Shown piece after piece: positions 27,501 to 38,694 of a DNA stretch of 64,000 bases (within the stretch, counting starts at the first letter, position 1; the number at the start of each line of letters is the position of its first letter). The notes under the pieces are model-generated. The model ran no database searches and was not told the DNA's origin. It saw only the letters and a list, made by a program, of their open reading frames with translations. Origin of the DNA: Colwellia sp. 12G3 (lineage in GTDB: Bacteria > Pseudomonadota > Gammaproteobacteria > Enterobacterales > Alteromonadaceae); assembly GCF_002836775.1 (NCBI RefSeq), contig NZ_PJAQ01000068.1, positions 620,001-684,000 on the forward strand, read 5' to 3'. The translations under genes were made by a program, and so were the position numbers.

Positions 27501-28736
27501 TTAAAATTCGCCTTTAAACCAAGCATGTATTCTTGACCAAATATCGCCAACACTTTCACGTTTACTTTTAATACTCTCGACTTCACTTGTCGCCTGCATT
27601 CCGTAATGCAAAAGGCCAACAACCGTTGCGTAACTAGGGTCGTTTACATATTCTTTTAACCCTTGTACTGCTAATGGGTTGGCAATACGAACTGGCATTT
27701 GAAAAATTTCTTCTGCAAATTCAAGTACACCTTCCATTTTCGCCGTACCGCCTGTTAACACATAACCGGCAGCGATTTGATCTTCTAAACCTGACTCTCT
27801 AATTTCGTCTTGAATTAGCTCGAACAATTCTTGATATCTTGGTTCAACCACTTCACATAAAGTATGGCGTGACATTGAACGAGCAGGACGACCACCAACA
27901 CTGGGTACATCTATGCTATCTTCCATGCTAACTAATTCTTTTAAAGCACAGGCGTATTGCACCTTAATATCTTCGGCATGACTTAATGGTGTTCGAAATA
28001 TTTTCGAAATATCACTAGTCACTTGGTTACCCGCAACAGGTATTACCGCAGTATGTCGTAAAGTACCGCCAGTAAAAACTGAGATATCCATAGTGCCTGC
28101 GCCCATATCAACTACACACACACCTAACTCTTTTTCATCATCGGTCAACACAGCATAACTTGACGCTAGCGCTGAAAAAATCAACTGGTCAGCAGTTAAA
28201 TCACAGCGTTCAACACACTTAACTAAATTCTTAGCCATATCATTAGCACAAGTAACGATATGTACTTTTGCTTCCATACGTACACCTGACATACCAATTG
28301 GGCTTTTAATACCGTCTTGACAATCAATACTGTACTCTTGAGGAAGTACGTGCAACATACGACGTTCAGCTGAAATAGGTACTGAGCGTGCAGTATGAAT
28401 TACATTATCAATGTCTTCTTGAATGACTTCTTTGTCATTAATTGGCACCATGCCATTTTCATTTTGGCAACTAATATGTTTACCAGATATGCCTAAATAA
28501 ATAGAGCTTATTTGACAGTCAGCCATTAATTCAGCTTCATTAATGGCGCGTTGTATTGCTTGAATAACTAAATTCAAGTCATTGACACCGCCCTTATCCA
28601 TACCGCGAGCAGGTTGATTACCGACACCAATAATACTTAATTGATTGTCAGGTGTGATCTCCCCTACTGCGACAGATATTTTGGAGGTGCCTATATCAAG
28701 ACCGACCACTAATTTTCTTTCTGCTGCTTTAGACAT
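27501..28736 (-). CDS. ftsA: FtsA, actin-like Z-ring membrane anchor
   Basis: ATPase of the actin fold that tethers FtsZ to the membrane. Phosphate 1 motif VGLDIGTSKISVAVGE, phosphate 2 VVDMGAGTMDISVF, adenosine motif YVLTGGTAKMEG. The C-terminal amphipathic helix IWSRIHAWFKGEF (membrane targeting sequence) is intact. 411 residues. Joined to ftsQ with no gap (28736/28737). Confidence 0.97.
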   Translation of the reverse strand: MSKAAERKLVVGLDIGTSKISVAVGEITPDNQLSIIGVGNQPARGMDKGGVNDLNLVIQAIQRAINEAELMADCQISSIYLGISGKHISCQNENGMVPINDKEVIQEDIDNVIHTARSVPISAERRMLHVLPQEYSIDCQDGIKSPIGMSGVRMEAKVHIVTCANDMAKNLVKCVERCDLTADQLIFSALASSYAVLTDDEKELGVCVVDMGAGTMDISVFTGGTLRHTAVIPVAGNQVTSDISKIFRTPLSHAEDIKVQYACALKELVSMEDSIDVPSVGGRPARSMSRHTLCEVVEPRYQELFELIQDEIRESGLEDQIAAGYVLTGGTAKMEGVLEFAEEIFQMPVRIANPLAVQGLKEYVNDPSYATVVGLLHYGMQATSEVESIKSKRESVGDIWSRIHAWFKGEF

Positions 28737-29618
28737 TTAACTTAAACTCTTAACTAATTGTGCTAGTTTTAGGTGATTATTATTGTTATTTTTTTGTAAT
28801 TTATTTTGTGTCTTATGTTGGGTAATACTATCTACTGTTTTCCAACCAACAGCCAATCCAGTATCATACCGCAAATCTATGTAATCAACCGCCTGATTTT
28901 TCTGTTTTTCCGCAATTATTTTTGCTTTTAGCTGTGCTTTAATTATTGGATAAACGTCCATAAAGCGTTGAATACGCTCAACTCGCTCTTCTCGACCTAA
29001 ATTAAGGGTCACGCCATCATTGAGCGTTAACTGCCAAGAGAAGCGTTCACTCAATACTAGTTCATCAATTTCTAGCGTTTCAAAATCAAGCAATGCATTG
29101 AAATTTCTATAATTTTCAAGCGCCACCATCTCAGTTCCCTCAGGGCCAAAGAAGTTAGGTAGATAATGATTTATACGTTCAAGATCCGCCTGAAAAACCT
29201 GTCCAAGTTGATTGATCAAAAAGTTGCCATTCCATAATGCAACCGGACTTTGATCAACCACATATATCTTTAGCTCATTTGGCCACTGTTTTCTAACGGC
29301 TACCGAGTAAACCCAAGGTAAGGCGAGTACATAGTTTTGTACTTCATTCACATCGACCTGAAAAAAGTTGCCCATATCAACCCCTTCTATGGCATTGATG
29401 ATATCTTTTCGCTCACTATAGGGCATCTCCCCTGAAATGACGATTGAAGTTACTGGCGCACTTTCCTGGCCAATAAAATGCTGAGTAAGCCACCAACTAA
29501 TCGTTATTAAGCTGAACAACACCACAACAAAAAAGACTAATCCCAAGCCAAACGACAAGGCACTAGCTTGGCCTTGCTGAATTGCTTTTTGAGATATTTT
29601 TTGTTGCTTAGTTGCCAT
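28737..29618 (-). CDS. ftsQ: FtsQ, bitopic divisome protein
   Basis: Links early and late divisome proteins (FtsA/FtsK with FtsL-FtsB). One membrane helix (LGLVFFVVVLFSLITISWWL) is followed by the POTRA domain (VTSIVISGEMPYSERKDIINAI) and the beta domain with PWVYSVAVRKQWPNELKIYV and the NLG-containing distal part. I take ATG 29618, 10 bases after the ddlB stop; a GTG at 29642 inside ddlB would add eight residues. About 293 residues. It has a longer Lys/Asn/Gln-rich C-terminal tail than E. coli FtsQ. Confidence 0.92.
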   Translation of the reverse strand: MATKQQKISQKAIQQGQASALSFGLGLVFFVVVLFSLITISWWLTQHFIGQESAPVTSIVISGEMPYSERKDIINAIEGVDMGNFFQVDVNEVQNYVLALPWVYSVAVRKQWPNELKIYVVDQSPVALWNGNFLINQLGQVFQADLERINHYLPNFFGPEGTEMVALENYRNFNALLDFETLEIDELVLSERFSWQLTLNDGVTLNLGREERVERIQRFMDVYPIIKAQLKAKIIAEKQKNQAVDYIDLRYDTGLAVGWKTVDSITQHKTQNKLQKNNNNNHLKLAQLVKSLS

Positions 29619-29628
29619 AATATCTGTC

Positions 29629-30582
29629 TTAGCCTTTGACACTTAGTAATAATATTTTAGTCACTAACTCACTGAAATTTAATCCGTATACTTTCGCGGC
29701 TTTTGGCACTAGTGATGTTTCCGTCATGCCTGGTACCGTATTAACTTCTAATATCTGCCATTCGCCCTTCCTATTACGCATAATATCAACTCGCCCCCAG
29801 CCCTGAGCGCCTGTTGCATTGAATGCTTTAACTGATAAAGCTTTTATTTCATTTTCATCATGCTCACTTAATCCACATGGACAATGATATTGTGTAGTGG
29901 TGGACTGATATTTTGCCTCATAGTCATAAAATTCACGTGGTGTCTCCATGTGAATAGCGGGTAAAGCCTTACCACCTAAAATGGCGACAGTATATTCAGG
30001 GCCATCAATCCACGCTTCAAGTAATACTTGCGTGTCAAAACCAAAGGCTTCAATGAGTGCATTATGAAGTTCTTCAACTGTCTGCGCCTGCGCCATACCA
30101 ATACTTGAACCTTCATTGGCTGGTTTTACCATTATCCTACCGCCTAATTCAGCAAGAATACTTGCTAGCGACAAGTTTTCAAAATCCGCTTTATTCACGA
30201 CAATAAAAGGAGCTGTTGGTAAATCACATGCTTTAAATATTTGTTTGCTACGCACCTTATCCATTGAAAGCGCAGAGCCTAAAACATTAGAACCAGTATA
30301 AGGAATATTTAAGTATTCGAGCGCACCTTGCAAGCAGCCATCTTCACCACCTCTACCATGAAGGGCAATAAATACACGGTTTACTTTCTTAATTACTAAA
30401 TCCGTCAATGGCGCGGTTTTAGTATCAATTAAAACAACATCAAATCCGGCCTCTTCTAAACCCTTAGCAATCGCCTGCCCTGAATTGAGTGAGACTTCAC
30501 GCTCTGCTGAATTACCACCATAAAGCACAGCAATCTTTTCTTGCTTTAGCAATGCGAGTGCATCATCGATTGTATTAATCAT
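29629..30582 (-). CDS. ddlB: D-alanine--D-alanine ligase
   Basis: ATP-grasp ligase making D-Ala-D-Ala for the pentapeptide stem. [18 protein letters not shown] near the N-terminus, [24 protein letters not shown], and the metal site [18 protein letters not shown]. 317 residues, close to E. coli DdlB. Start overlaps the murC stop (TAATG). Confidence 0.97.
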   Translation of the reverse strand: MINTIDDALALLKQEKIAVLYGGNSAEREVSLNSGQAIAKGLEEAGFDVVLIDTKTAPLTDLVIKKVNRVFIALHGRGGEDGCLQGALEYLNIPYTGSNVLGSALSMDKVRSKQIFKACDLPTAPFIVVNKADFENLSLASILAELGGRIMVKPANEGSSIGMAQAQTVEELHNALIEAFGFDTQVLLEAWIDGPEYTVAILGGKALPAIHMETPREFYDYEAKYQSTTTQYHCPCGLSEHDENEIKALSVKAFNATGAQGWGRVDIMRNRKGEWQILEVNTVPGMTETSLVPKAAKVYGLNFSELVTKILLLSVKG

Positions 30583-32069
30583 TACTGGTCACCTTTAACT
30601 GCAGATTGAACTAAAGAGTTCATTTGCAACAAACTATGAACGGCTAAATTTCGAGCTACTGTACCGATACTGCCAGCTCCTTGCGTAATAACCATGTCGT
30701 TATCCTGCAATTGAGTCGCTAATAATTGTGGTAACTTATCTACATCACTGACGTAAACAGGTTCTATTTGGCCACGTTGACGAATTGAACGCGCTAAACT
30801 TTTACTATCTGCTGACGAGATAGGTGTTTCACCCGCCGCATAAACATCAAGTAAGAATAGACAGTCAACTTCTGAAAGTACTTCAACAAAGTCCTCATAT
30901 AAATCGCGTGTTCTAGAATAACGATGCGGTTGGAAAACCATCACTAATCGTTTGTCCGGCCAACCTTGACGCATGGCTAAGATTGTCGCTTTGACTTCAC
31001 TGGGATGATGACCATAATCGTCAACCAATACCATATTACCGGCATCGGTTGTTAATGTAGCTAGCTGCTCAAAACGTCTTCCAATACCTTGAAAATCAGT
31101 TAATGCCTGACAAATTGCGTCATCACTTACCCCTTCGTCTTTAGCAACGGCTACACCAGCTAAAGCATTTAGCACATTGTGCTGGCCTGGTAGATTTACA
31201 CTCATATCAATAGGTTCTTGCCCTGCGATTTCTACAGTGAAATGACTAACGCCACCCTCTTGTTGATAATTTACCGCCCTTACATCGGCATCTTCGGAGA
31301 AACCATAGGTGATCACTTGTCTACTAATGCGTGGTAATAATTCACGTACTACCGGATTATCGATACATACCACCGCTAATCCATAAAAGGGCAAGTTATG
31401 TAAAAATTCGATGTAGGTATCTTTAAGCTTTTCAAAATCGCCTTGATAGGTTTCCATATGATCTTCATCAATATTGGTGATAACTGAGACCATAGGTTGC
31501 AAGTGTAAAAATGAAGCGTCACTTTCATCAGCTTCCGCGACCAAGTAACGACTGCTGCCTAATCTCGCATTAGTGCCAGCGCTATTAAGCAAACCACCGA
31601 TAACAAAGGTAGGATCTAATTCTCCTTGGGCAAAAATGCTAGCAATTAAGCTCGTTGTTGTTGTTTTTCCGTGTGTACCCGCAATAGCAATACCGTGGCG
31701 AAAACGCATTAACTCCGCCAACATTTCGGCTCGTCTAACCACGGGTATACGTAATTCTTTAGCCGCAATAAGCTCTGGATTATCACTACTAATTGCGGTG
31801 GATACTACAATGACACTCGCCTGTGCTATGTTTTCTGCTTTGTGTCCGATGACAATAGAAGCACCTAACGCCGTTAAGCGTTTAACGACTTGGTTTTCAC
31901 CAATATCTGAACCTGAAATTTGATAACCTTCATTAAGCAATACTTCTGCAATTCCGCCCATACCAGCACCACCTATGCCAACAAAGTGGATACGCTTTAC
32001 TCGACGCATTTCAGGTGCCTTAGTTGCGTATGAGCTAGTATTATTATGTGAGTTAGTTTGCTTAATCAT
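30582..32069 (-). CDS. murC: UDP-N-acetylmuramate--L-alanine ligase
   Basis: First amino-acid ligase of peptidoglycan precursor synthesis. N-terminal Rossmann motif [22 protein letters not shown] loop [13 protein letters not shown] near residue 127, ESD..DASFLHL and the C-terminal [13 protein letters not shown] and [10 protein letters not shown]. 495 residues. The first 22 residues ([20 protein letters not shown]) are an Asn/Ser-rich extension. Confidence 0.97.
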   Translation of the reverse strand: MIKQTNSHNNTSSYATKAPEMRRVKRIHFVGIGGAGMGGIAEVLLNEGYQISGSDIGENQVVKRLTALGASIVIGHKAENIAQASVIVVSTAISSDNPELIAAKELRIPVVRRAEMLAELMRFRHGIAIAGTHGKTTTTSLIASIFAQGELDPTFVIGGLLNSAGTNARLGSSRYLVAEADESDASFLHLQPMVSVITNIDEDHMETYQGDFEKLKDTYIEFLHNLPFYGLAVVCIDNPVVRELLPRISRQVITYGFSEDADVRAVNYQQEGGVSHFTVEIAGQEPIDMSVNLPGQHNVLNALAGVAVAKDEGVSDDAICQALTDFQGIGRRFEQLATLTTDAGNMVLVDDYGHHPSEVKATILAMRQGWPDKRLVMVFQPHRYSRTRDLYEDFVEVLSEVDCLFLLDVYAAGETPISSADSKSLARSIRQRGQIEPVYVSDVDKLPQLLATQLQDNDMVITQGAGSIGTVARNLAVHSLLQMNSLVQSAVKGDQ

Positions 32070-32088
32070 ATTTTCTCTTCATTACTTC

Positions 32089-33243
32089 TTATTTGTTAGC
32101 GCTAAGTTCTGCGCCGTTAGTATTTAAAAGCTGTTGACACAATTTTGCTACGTTCATACTTGCATCACTATTTGCTGCACCAAAAGAAGCTTTAGCCATA
32201 TTTGCTAAGGTTTCAGGCTGGTCAAATAGTTCGGTAATTAACGCTGTAATAGTTTCTTTATTCAATTTTTTCTGTGGCAATAATTTTGCCGCATCACGCT
32301 TAACCAGATAAAGTGCATTTTTGGTTTGATGATCATCTACCGCATGCGGTAGTGGCACAAAAATCGCTGGTTTTGCTGCCATCGCTAATTCTGAAACAGT
32401 TAAAGCTCCTGCTCGGCAAATGACAATATCAGCCCAATGATATGCTTCGGCCATATTGGTAATAAATTCGGTAATGTTTAGTTTATCACTCGCTACTTTA
32501 TACTGAGCATACAACTCGTTCACCTGCTCTTTTTTGCCTTCACCCGTTTGATGCCAAATAGAAAAATGCTCATCACAACTCACTAAACTGGCAAAACTGC
32601 TGGGCATTATTTCGTTTAAAACTTGTGCGCCAAGGCTGCCACCAACCACTAATATATTTTTGCTTTTTTTATGCTTATGCCTAACGGACTTGGACAACAA
32701 CGCTTGTTGACCAATTGATGCACGTAAAGGGTTACCCACTACTTCTGCATCAATTCCACTCGCAAAGGCATTAGGAAAAGCGCAGCATATTTTGTTAGCA
32801 ATGCGTGCTAATAATCGATTACTTAATCCTGCTGCTGCATTTTGCTCATGCACAATTAGCGGTATTTTACTTAACCATGCAGCTAAACCACCCGGAGCAC
32901 TGGCATAACCCCCCATGCCCAAAACGACATCAGGTTTCACTCTTTTGATAACACCTCTAGCTTGAATCACCGACCGTAGCAATTTAAAAGGCATAACAAA
33001 CATGGCCATTAATTTTTTGCCACGTAGACCACTTATACTAATAAAAGAAATATCATAACCATGTTCAGGCACAATGCGAGCTTCCATACGATCAGCGGTT
33101 CCTAACCAATGGATATGCCAACCTTGCGCTTTAAGTTCATCGGCAACCGCAATGCCAGGAAATATATGTCCGCCGGTACCACCCGCCATAATAAGCAAGG
33201 TTGGTGATTTACCTTTATTCCCTTGGTTATCATTACCGGCCAT
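32089..33243 (-). CDS. murG: MurG, lipid II-forming GlcNAc transferase
   Basis: GT28 enzyme adding GlcNAc to lipid I on the cytoplasmic face. G loop 1 MAGGTGGHIFPGIAVADELK, second G loop GMGGYASAPGG, third VVGGSLGAQVLN, donor motif ICRAGALTVSELAMAAKPAIFVPLP. 384 residues. Its start overlaps the ftsW stop by one base. Confidence 0.97.
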   Translation of the reverse strand: MAGNDNQGNKGKSPTLLIMAGGTGGHIFPGIAVADELKAQGWHIHWLGTADRMEARIVPEHGYDISFISISGLRGKKLMAMFVMPFKLLRSVIQARGVIKRVKPDVVLGMGGYASAPGGLAAWLSKIPLIVHEQNAAAGLSNRLLARIANKICCAFPNAFASGIDAEVVGNPLRASIGQQALLSKSVRHKHKKSKNILVVGGSLGAQVLNEIMPSSFASLVSCDEHFSIWHQTGEGKKEQVNELYAQYKVASDKLNITEFITNMAEAYHWADIVICRAGALTVSELAMAAKPAIFVPLPHAVDDHQTKNALYLVKRDAAKLLPQKKLNKETITALITELFDQPETLANMAKASFGAANSDASMNVAKLCQQLLNTNGAELSANK

Positions 33244-34538
33244 TATTTATCACCACGTTGGGTAATACTTTTACTTCTTTTTGAACTAGTCGCCTGAATG
33301 CTCTGTAATCTAATTTCATGATCAATGCGTATTAAGATAACTAACGCTAATGTCATTATGATCATCGAACTGCCACCATAACTAATCAGTGGCATTGTTA
33401 ATCCTTTGGTAGGCACAATGCCTGCGCTGGCACCAATATTTACCGCTGCCTGAAAACACATCCAAATACCAATAGCGTAAGCTAGGAACCCTTCAAAATA
33501 TTTTTCTTTAGCCAGTGCATAACGCCCTAAAATAAGTGCTTTGTAGACCAAGGTCATACTCAGTAGTAACACCACACTTATACCGACAAAACCAAATTCC
33601 TCTGCCAAAACTGCCATAACAAAGTCAGTATGTGCTTCTGGCAAGTATTCTAATTTTTGTATACTGTTGCCTAAACCTTGCCCTAGCACTTCACCTCGAC
33701 CATAGGCCATTAATGACTGCGTTAACTGATAACCACTACCAAACGGATCTTGCCAGGGGTCTAAAAAACTGGTCACTCGTCGCCAACGATAAGGTTCAAA
33801 ATAAGCGAGCATTCCTAAAGATGTTGCTCCAACTAAGGCCATAGCAATAAATTGCCATAACTTAGCGCCAGCTAAAAATAATAAACCGAACGTGGTAACA
33901 AACATCACAATAACTGTGCCTAAATCAGGCTGTAATAATAACAGTGCAGCCATAACGCCAAATACAATTAACGGTTTTATAAAACCTTTTAAGTTTTCCA
34001 TGACTTGTTCACGACGACGTACTAAATAGGCAGATAAGTAGCAAAAGAAAAACAATTTGGCTGGCTCTGCTGCTTGTAGGGTAATTGGGCCGAGCACAAT
34101 CCAACGAGTCGAACCATTTACCGAACGGCCAATAAGCAATACGGTAACAAGTAAGACGATGGCAAAACCTAATAAATAACTACTGTTTTTATGCCACCAA
34201 GACATAGGGATTTGTAAAGCGACACCTGCTATAGCAAGGCTTAAGCCTATATAGATACCGTGGCGAATAACAAAGTGAAATGGATTATTAAATAATCGTT
34301 CAGCTACTGGTATAGAGGAAGATGCGACCATCACTAGCCCAACCATATACATAGTCAGTCCCAATACAATAAAGCTTCGATCAAAAGCGTTTGTGCCATA
34401 TTGATTTGAGCGGGCCATAAAGCGGTTAATCCACTCAGGTAATGGCGGTACTGTCACTTGTGATAACGTCTTTGTTATTGCCTGTGTTGTTTCTAAAGAC
34501 ATTGTTCTTGCTAAAGTCATGGTTTTTTCTAATGACAT
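33243..34538 (-). CDS. ftsW: FtsW, SEDS-family septal peptidoglycan polymerase
   Basis: Polytopic glycosyltransferase working with FtsI. Ten membrane helices with the SEDS signatures [40 protein letters not shown] and [20 protein letters not shown]. 431 residues. The start has a near-perfect ribosome site AAGGAGG inside the end of murD. The N-terminus contains an imperfect internal repeat ([19 protein letters not shown]), unusual for this protein. Confidence 0.96.
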   Translation of the reverse strand: MSLEKTMTLARTMSLETTQAITKTLSQVTVPPLPEWINRFMARSNQYGTNAFDRSFIVLGLTMYMVGLVMVASSSIPVAERLFNNPFHFVIRHGIYIGLSLAIAGVALQIPMSWWHKNSSYLLGFAIVLLVTVLLIGRSVNGSTRWIVLGPITLQAAEPAKLFFFCYLSAYLVRRREQVMENLKGFIKPLIVFGVMAALLLLQPDLGTVIVMFVTTFGLLFLAGAKLWQFIAMALVGATSLGMLAYFEPYRWRRVTSFLDPWQDPFGSGYQLTQSLMAYGRGEVLGQGLGNSIQKLEYLPEAHTDFVMAVLAEEFGFVGISVVLLLSMTLVYKALILGRYALAKEKYFEGFLAYAIGIWMCFQAAVNIGASAGIVPTKGLTMPLISYGGSSMIIMTLALVILIRIDHEIRLQSIQATSSKRSKSITQRGDK

Positions 34539-35944
34539 GAGTCCTCCTTAGCTTGAACGGCAACAATAAATTGCTCACCCCGTACCTGATAGTTTTTGAA
34601 CATATCAATACTTGCGCAAGCGGGTGATAATAAGACCATATCACCTGGTTTTGCTATTTTTTTAGCTTGAGCTACGGCCTCACTAAGGGTGTTAACCTCA
34701 ATGGCACCACTCATTAAGTTGGCAACTTCAGCACCGTCTTGACCTAAGGTAATGAGCTGACTTACTTCACGGTTGAATATTGCTTTGAGTGGTGAAAAGT
34801 CAGCCCCTTTACCATCCCCGCCAGCGATCAGGATTAACTTATTATCACCGGTAAGTGTCGGAGCTAAACCAGTAATAGCGGCGAGTGTTGCCCCTACATT
34901 GGTCGCTTTAGAGTCATTAATCCATTGAATGCAATCATCACTCACCACGCGTTGACAGCGATGAGCTAAACCGATAAAACCGGCAAGATTTTCTGTCATG
35001 GCTGATAAGGACCAACCCGCACTGTAACCAAGGGCTAAAGCTGCCATATAATTAAGCGCATTGTGCATACCAGCAAGTGGTAATTCATCTATTGAAATAA
35101 GTGCTTGCTCACCAAACATCAGCATCTGCTTGTTATCAATAACACTCAGACCAAAATCACCTTGCTTTGGTTTCTTTAAGCCAAAAGTTATTGTTTCTTG
35201 TTCTGCAACTAAAGTGTTCGTTGCTTGATCTTCTCTATTAACCACAGCGATTTTTGCTTGTGGATAAATACCTTGTTTAATCGCCTGATAATTAGCTAAG
35301 GTCTTATGCCTATCTAGGTGGTCATCACTAAGATTAAGTACCGTAGCCGCAATAGCTTGCATACTCGTTAATGTTTCTAATTGAAAACTCGAAAGCTCCA
35401 AAATGACAGTGTCAGGCTGATTAGCCCGTTGAGTATCTTCGGCATTTTCTAGCTGTAATAGGTCTAGAATTGGCTCACCAATGTTACCTGCTAATGCAGT
35501 ATTAGCGCCGATAACTTTAGCGAGATAAGCAAGTAGTGATACGACCGTAGATTTACCGTTAGAGCCGGTTACTGCCAATATACTCATAGGGTTAATACGA
35601 CTATTATTGACTAGGCAAAATAACTCAATATCACCGATGACTTGGCAGTGCTCTGAAATAAGTGCAGCAATGCCCTCACTAACTAAATCTATCCCTGGAC
35701 TGGCAATAATAATATCCGCAGTAGAAATTAAACTGTGCTGCCATTGACCAAAAATAAAACTAACTTTTGGATAGTCTTGCTCAAATTGAGCTTGCTCACT
35801 TGAATTTTCAAACGGCATAAGTCGTGAATCATTCACAGCAAATGACAAACCTTGTGCGTGCAAAAAGCGTAGGCATGACAAACCTGTCATTCCGGCACCT
35901 AACACAACAATATTTTTATCTTTAAACGCTGTTAACCAAGTCAT
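34529..35944 (-). CDS. murD: UDP-N-acetylmuramoylalanine--D-glutamate ligase
   Basis: Adds D-Glu to UDP-MurNAc-L-Ala. NAD-like fold start [22 protein letters not shown] loop [17 protein letters not shown] near residue 125, the DHLDRH motif, [15 protein letters not shown] and [21 protein letters not shown]. 471 residues, longer than E. coli (438) through small insertions. The last codons overlap ftsW by 10 bases and contain its ribosome site. Confidence 0.97.
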   Translation of the reverse strand: MTWLTAFKDKNIVVLGAGMTGLSCLRFLHAQGLSFAVNDSRLMPFENSSEQAQFEQDYPKVSFIFGQWQHSLISTADIIIASPGIDLVSEGIAALISEHCQVIGDIELFCLVNNSRINPMSILAVTGSNGKSTVVSLLAYLAKVIGANTALAGNIGEPILDLLQLENAEDTQRANQPDTVILELSSFQLETLTSMQAIAATVLNLSDDHLDRHKTLANYQAIKQGIYPQAKIAVVNREDQATNTLVAEQETITFGLKKPKQGDFGLSVIDNKQMLMFGEQALISIDELPLAGMHNALNYMAALALGYSAGWSLSAMTENLAGFIGLAHRCQRVVSDDCIQWINDSKATNVGATLAAITGLAPTLTGDNKLILIAGGDGKGADFSPLKAIFNREVSQLITLGQDGAEVANLMSGAIEVNTLSEAVAQAKKIAKPGDMVLLSPACASIDMFKNYQVRGEQFIVAVQAKEDSCH

Positions 35945-36007
35945 AACTTATTTAAATTTACCTTATTGTACTTAACGCTATTTAACGTGCTGATTTAACG
36001 TGCTTAT

Positions 36008-37090
36008 TTAACGTAATTTCAAGGTGGCTAAACCTATCAGTACTAATATCAATGAAATAATCCAGAAACGAACAATCACTCGTGGCTCTGGCCAGCCTTT
36101 TAATTCGTAATGGTGGTGAATTGGCGCCATACGGAAAATCCGTTGACCACGCATTTTATATGAGCCGACTTGCAAAATTACCGAGACCGTTTCCATCACA
36201 AAAACACCGCCCATAATAAATAACACTAACTCTTGACGAACAAGTACCGCAATTACGCCAAGTGCAGCACCCAAGGCTAGTGAGCCAACATCGCCCATAA
36301 AAACTTGTGCTGGGTAAGTGTTGAACCACAAAAAGCCTAATCCTGCTCCGACAATAGCGGTACACACCACCACTAATTCACTCGTTAAGGCAATATGTGG
36401 AATATTCAAGTAACTGGAAAAATTAACGTTACCTGTTACATAAGCAAATAAAGCAAACGCCCCCGCGACCATAATGGTTGGTACAATGGCTAAGCCATCA
36501 AGACCATCAGTTAAGTTAACTGCATTTGAGGTGCCGACAATAACGAAATAGGTCATCACCACATAAAATATGCCTAACTGTGGTAATAGTTCTTTGACAA
36601 AGGGTATTAATAAAGCGGTTTCATTTGGACCTTGCGCAATAAAAAATAAAAATAATGCCGTGCTTAAGCCGATAACGGTTTGCCAAAAATACTTCCAACG
36701 GGCGATTAAGCCGTTAGCGTCTTTACGGATCACTTTACGATAATCATCAACAAAGCCGACTATGCCAAAGCTTACGATGACGAATAACACCACCCAAACA
36801 TAAATATTACTGAGATCTGCCCACAGTAAAACACTGACGACAATGGAAGCGAGTATTAACAAACCACCCATCGTAGGTGTACCCGATTTAGATAAATGAC
36901 TTTCTGGACCATCATCTCTTACCGTTTGACCTATTTGCATTTTTTGCAAATAACGAATAAGTTTAGGGCCAAAATATAATGATATAAACAGCGCGGTAAG
37001 CGTGCTAATAATGGCGCGGAATGTTAAATAGGAAAAAACATTAAACGCTGAATAAAATTGAGTTAAATACTCACCTAACCACAATAACAT
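36008..37090 (-). CDS. mraY: MraY, phospho-MurNAc-pentapeptide translocase
   Basis: Integral membrane enzyme making lipid I from UDP-MurNAc-pentapeptide and undecaprenyl phosphate. Ten predicted helices; active-site stretches [35 protein letters not shown] and [17 protein letters not shown]. 360 residues, same as E. coli. Start and murF stop overlap as TAATG. Confidence 0.98.
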   Translation of the reverse strand: MLLWLGEYLTQFYSAFNVFSYLTFRAIISTLTALFISLYFGPKLIRYLQKMQIGQTVRDDGPESHLSKSGTPTMGGLLILASIVVSVLLWADLSNIYVWVVLFVIVSFGIVGFVDDYRKVIRKDANGLIARWKYFWQTVIGLSTALFLFFIAQGPNETALLIPFVKELLPQLGIFYVVMTYFVIVGTSNAVNLTDGLDGLAIVPTIMVAGAFALFAYVTGNVNFSSYLNIPHIALTSELVVVCTAIVGAGLGFLWFNTYPAQVFMGDVGSLALGAALGVIAVLVRQELVLFIMGGVFVMETVSVILQVGSYKMRGQRIFRMAPIHHHYELKGWPEPRVIVRFWIISLILVLIGLATLKLR

Positions 37091-38694
37091 TACGCAGTAC
37101 CTTCTTTATTTTGATGTTTATTAACTTCATTTGTACTAGCGATATTCTTCTGGCTATTACCCTTTTTTATACTTGGATTTTGTTCTTGATTTATATCTTG
37201 CTGGGCATTCATTTGTTCAAACCATTTAATAATTTCTGTCACTACATGCTCCATATGTGCACTTCGAGAGCCTTTAACTAAAATAGCAATATCTTGCTGA
37301 CCAGCACAGAACTGCTGATTGAGCATATTAAGTAAATGGGCCATCAAATCAGCTCTTTGATTAAAATGCTGACTGTGCTCATTTTTGTCATTGTCTTTGG
37401 CAAAAGCATCACTGGCACTTTGACTTAACACGCCTAATGACAATAAAGTATGTAACTGTAAGTGCTTAGCAAACTCGCCAACTTCTTGATGGTAGCTACG
37501 CGATTCGCTGCCTAACTCGCCCATATCACCTAGAATGAGTATTTGCTTACCCGGGTAATTTGATAATAATTGCGCGGCCGCTTTTGCTGATTCAAGATTG
37601 GCGTTATAGCTATCATCAATGAGTTTGATGTTACAGCCAGTTCTTGTATCTTTTAATTGATGTAAATTCAGCCGACCTTTTACCGGCTGCATTTGTGTTA
37701 AACCTAATTGGATGTCTTCAAGACTGGCGCCAAACTCCAGCGCGATACAAGCAGCAGCAACGGCATTACAAACATTATGCTTACCCGGAACTGTTAGCGT
37801 GACTTCACAATTACCTTGATCGGTATGTAAGCTAAAAGTTGCACAGCCATTTTCATCTAAATTGACATTTTCGCTATAACAGTTAGCTTTATTAAAACAA
37901 GAAAAAGTACGAACCGTTTTATCTGTTAAGCGCCATTGCCATTTACTGGTGTACTTGGTGTCTTGGTTATATAGGGCAACCCCCTTTTCGCCAAGACCTG
38001 AAAATATTTCGCCTTTAGCGCGAGCTACACCGCATAAATCGCCAAACCCTTCTAAATGCGCGGCAGCAATATTATTTATCACGGCAACGTCTGGTTGAGT
38101 TAACCCTGTGGTATAGGCAATTTCACCCATATGATTAGCGCCCATTTCTATAACAGCAAAGTCATGACTATGATCTAAACGCAGTAATGTTAAGGGCACG
38201 CCAATATCATTATTAAAGTTACCCCGAGTTGCTAATACCTTGCCTAAACGAGACAAAATAGCCGCAACCATTTCTTTAACGGTAGTTTTGCCGCTACTCC
38301 CGGTAATACCCACAGTTTTAGGCGCGACTTCTTTTTTAACAAAAGCGGCAATTTTACCTAGGGCAATACGCGTATCATCAACAATCAATTGCGCGACATC
38401 AGTCACTTCATTTAAGTGGTGATCAACGATGAGTAACTGACAACCTTGCTGGACAACTTTATTTGCAAAACGATGGCCATCAAAATTAGGCCCTTTAAGC
38501 GCAAGGAAGGCAGAAATTTTACCAGCGTTTTCATCAATAGCGCGACTATCGGTGACTAAATCATCAATAGTCAAATCGTCGATAACAAATTCATTGGGAG
38601 CTAAATCATCGATACTTAACGAAGCTTGTTTTTCTGGAAATATCAGCTCGCCATCAGTGACTTTAGCTAAAGTAGACAGTGAAAGTGTGATCAT
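37090..38694 (-). CDS. murF: UDP-MurNAc-tripeptide--D-alanyl-D-alanine ligase
   Basis: Adds D-Ala-D-Ala to the tripeptide precursor. ATP loop [39 protein letters not shown] and [11 protein letters not shown]. 534 residues against about 452 in E. coli. The excess is an N-terminal insertion with a repeated IDDL unit ([18 protein letters not shown], residues about 26-47), several loop insertions, and a polar, Asn/Gln/Lys-rich tail of about 40 residues. The core is intact. Start overlaps murE (ATGA). Confidence 0.95.
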   Translation of the reverse strand: MITLSLSTLAKVTDGELIFPEKQASLSIDDLAPNEFVIDDLTIDDLVTDSRAIDENAGKISAFLALKGPNFDGHRFANKVVQQGCQLLIVDHHLNEVTDVAQLIVDDTRIALGKIAAFVKKEVAPKTVGITGSSGKTTVKEMVAAILSRLGKVLATRGNFNNDIGVPLTLLRLDHSHDFAVIEMGANHMGEIAYTTGLTQPDVAVINNIAAAHLEGFGDLCGVARAKGEIFSGLGEKGVALYNQDTKYTSKWQWRLTDKTVRTFSCFNKANCYSENVNLDENGCATFSLHTDQGNCEVTLTVPGKHNVCNAVAAACIALEFGASLEDIQLGLTQMQPVKGRLNLHQLKDTRTGCNIKLIDDSYNANLESAKAAAQLLSNYPGKQILILGDMGELGSESRSYHQEVGEFAKHLQLHTLLSLGVLSQSASDAFAKDNDKNEHSQHFNQRADLMAHLLNMLNQQFCAGQQDIAILVKGSRSAHMEHVVTEIIKWFEQMNAQQDINQEQNPSIKKGNSQKNIASTNEVNKHQNKEGTA

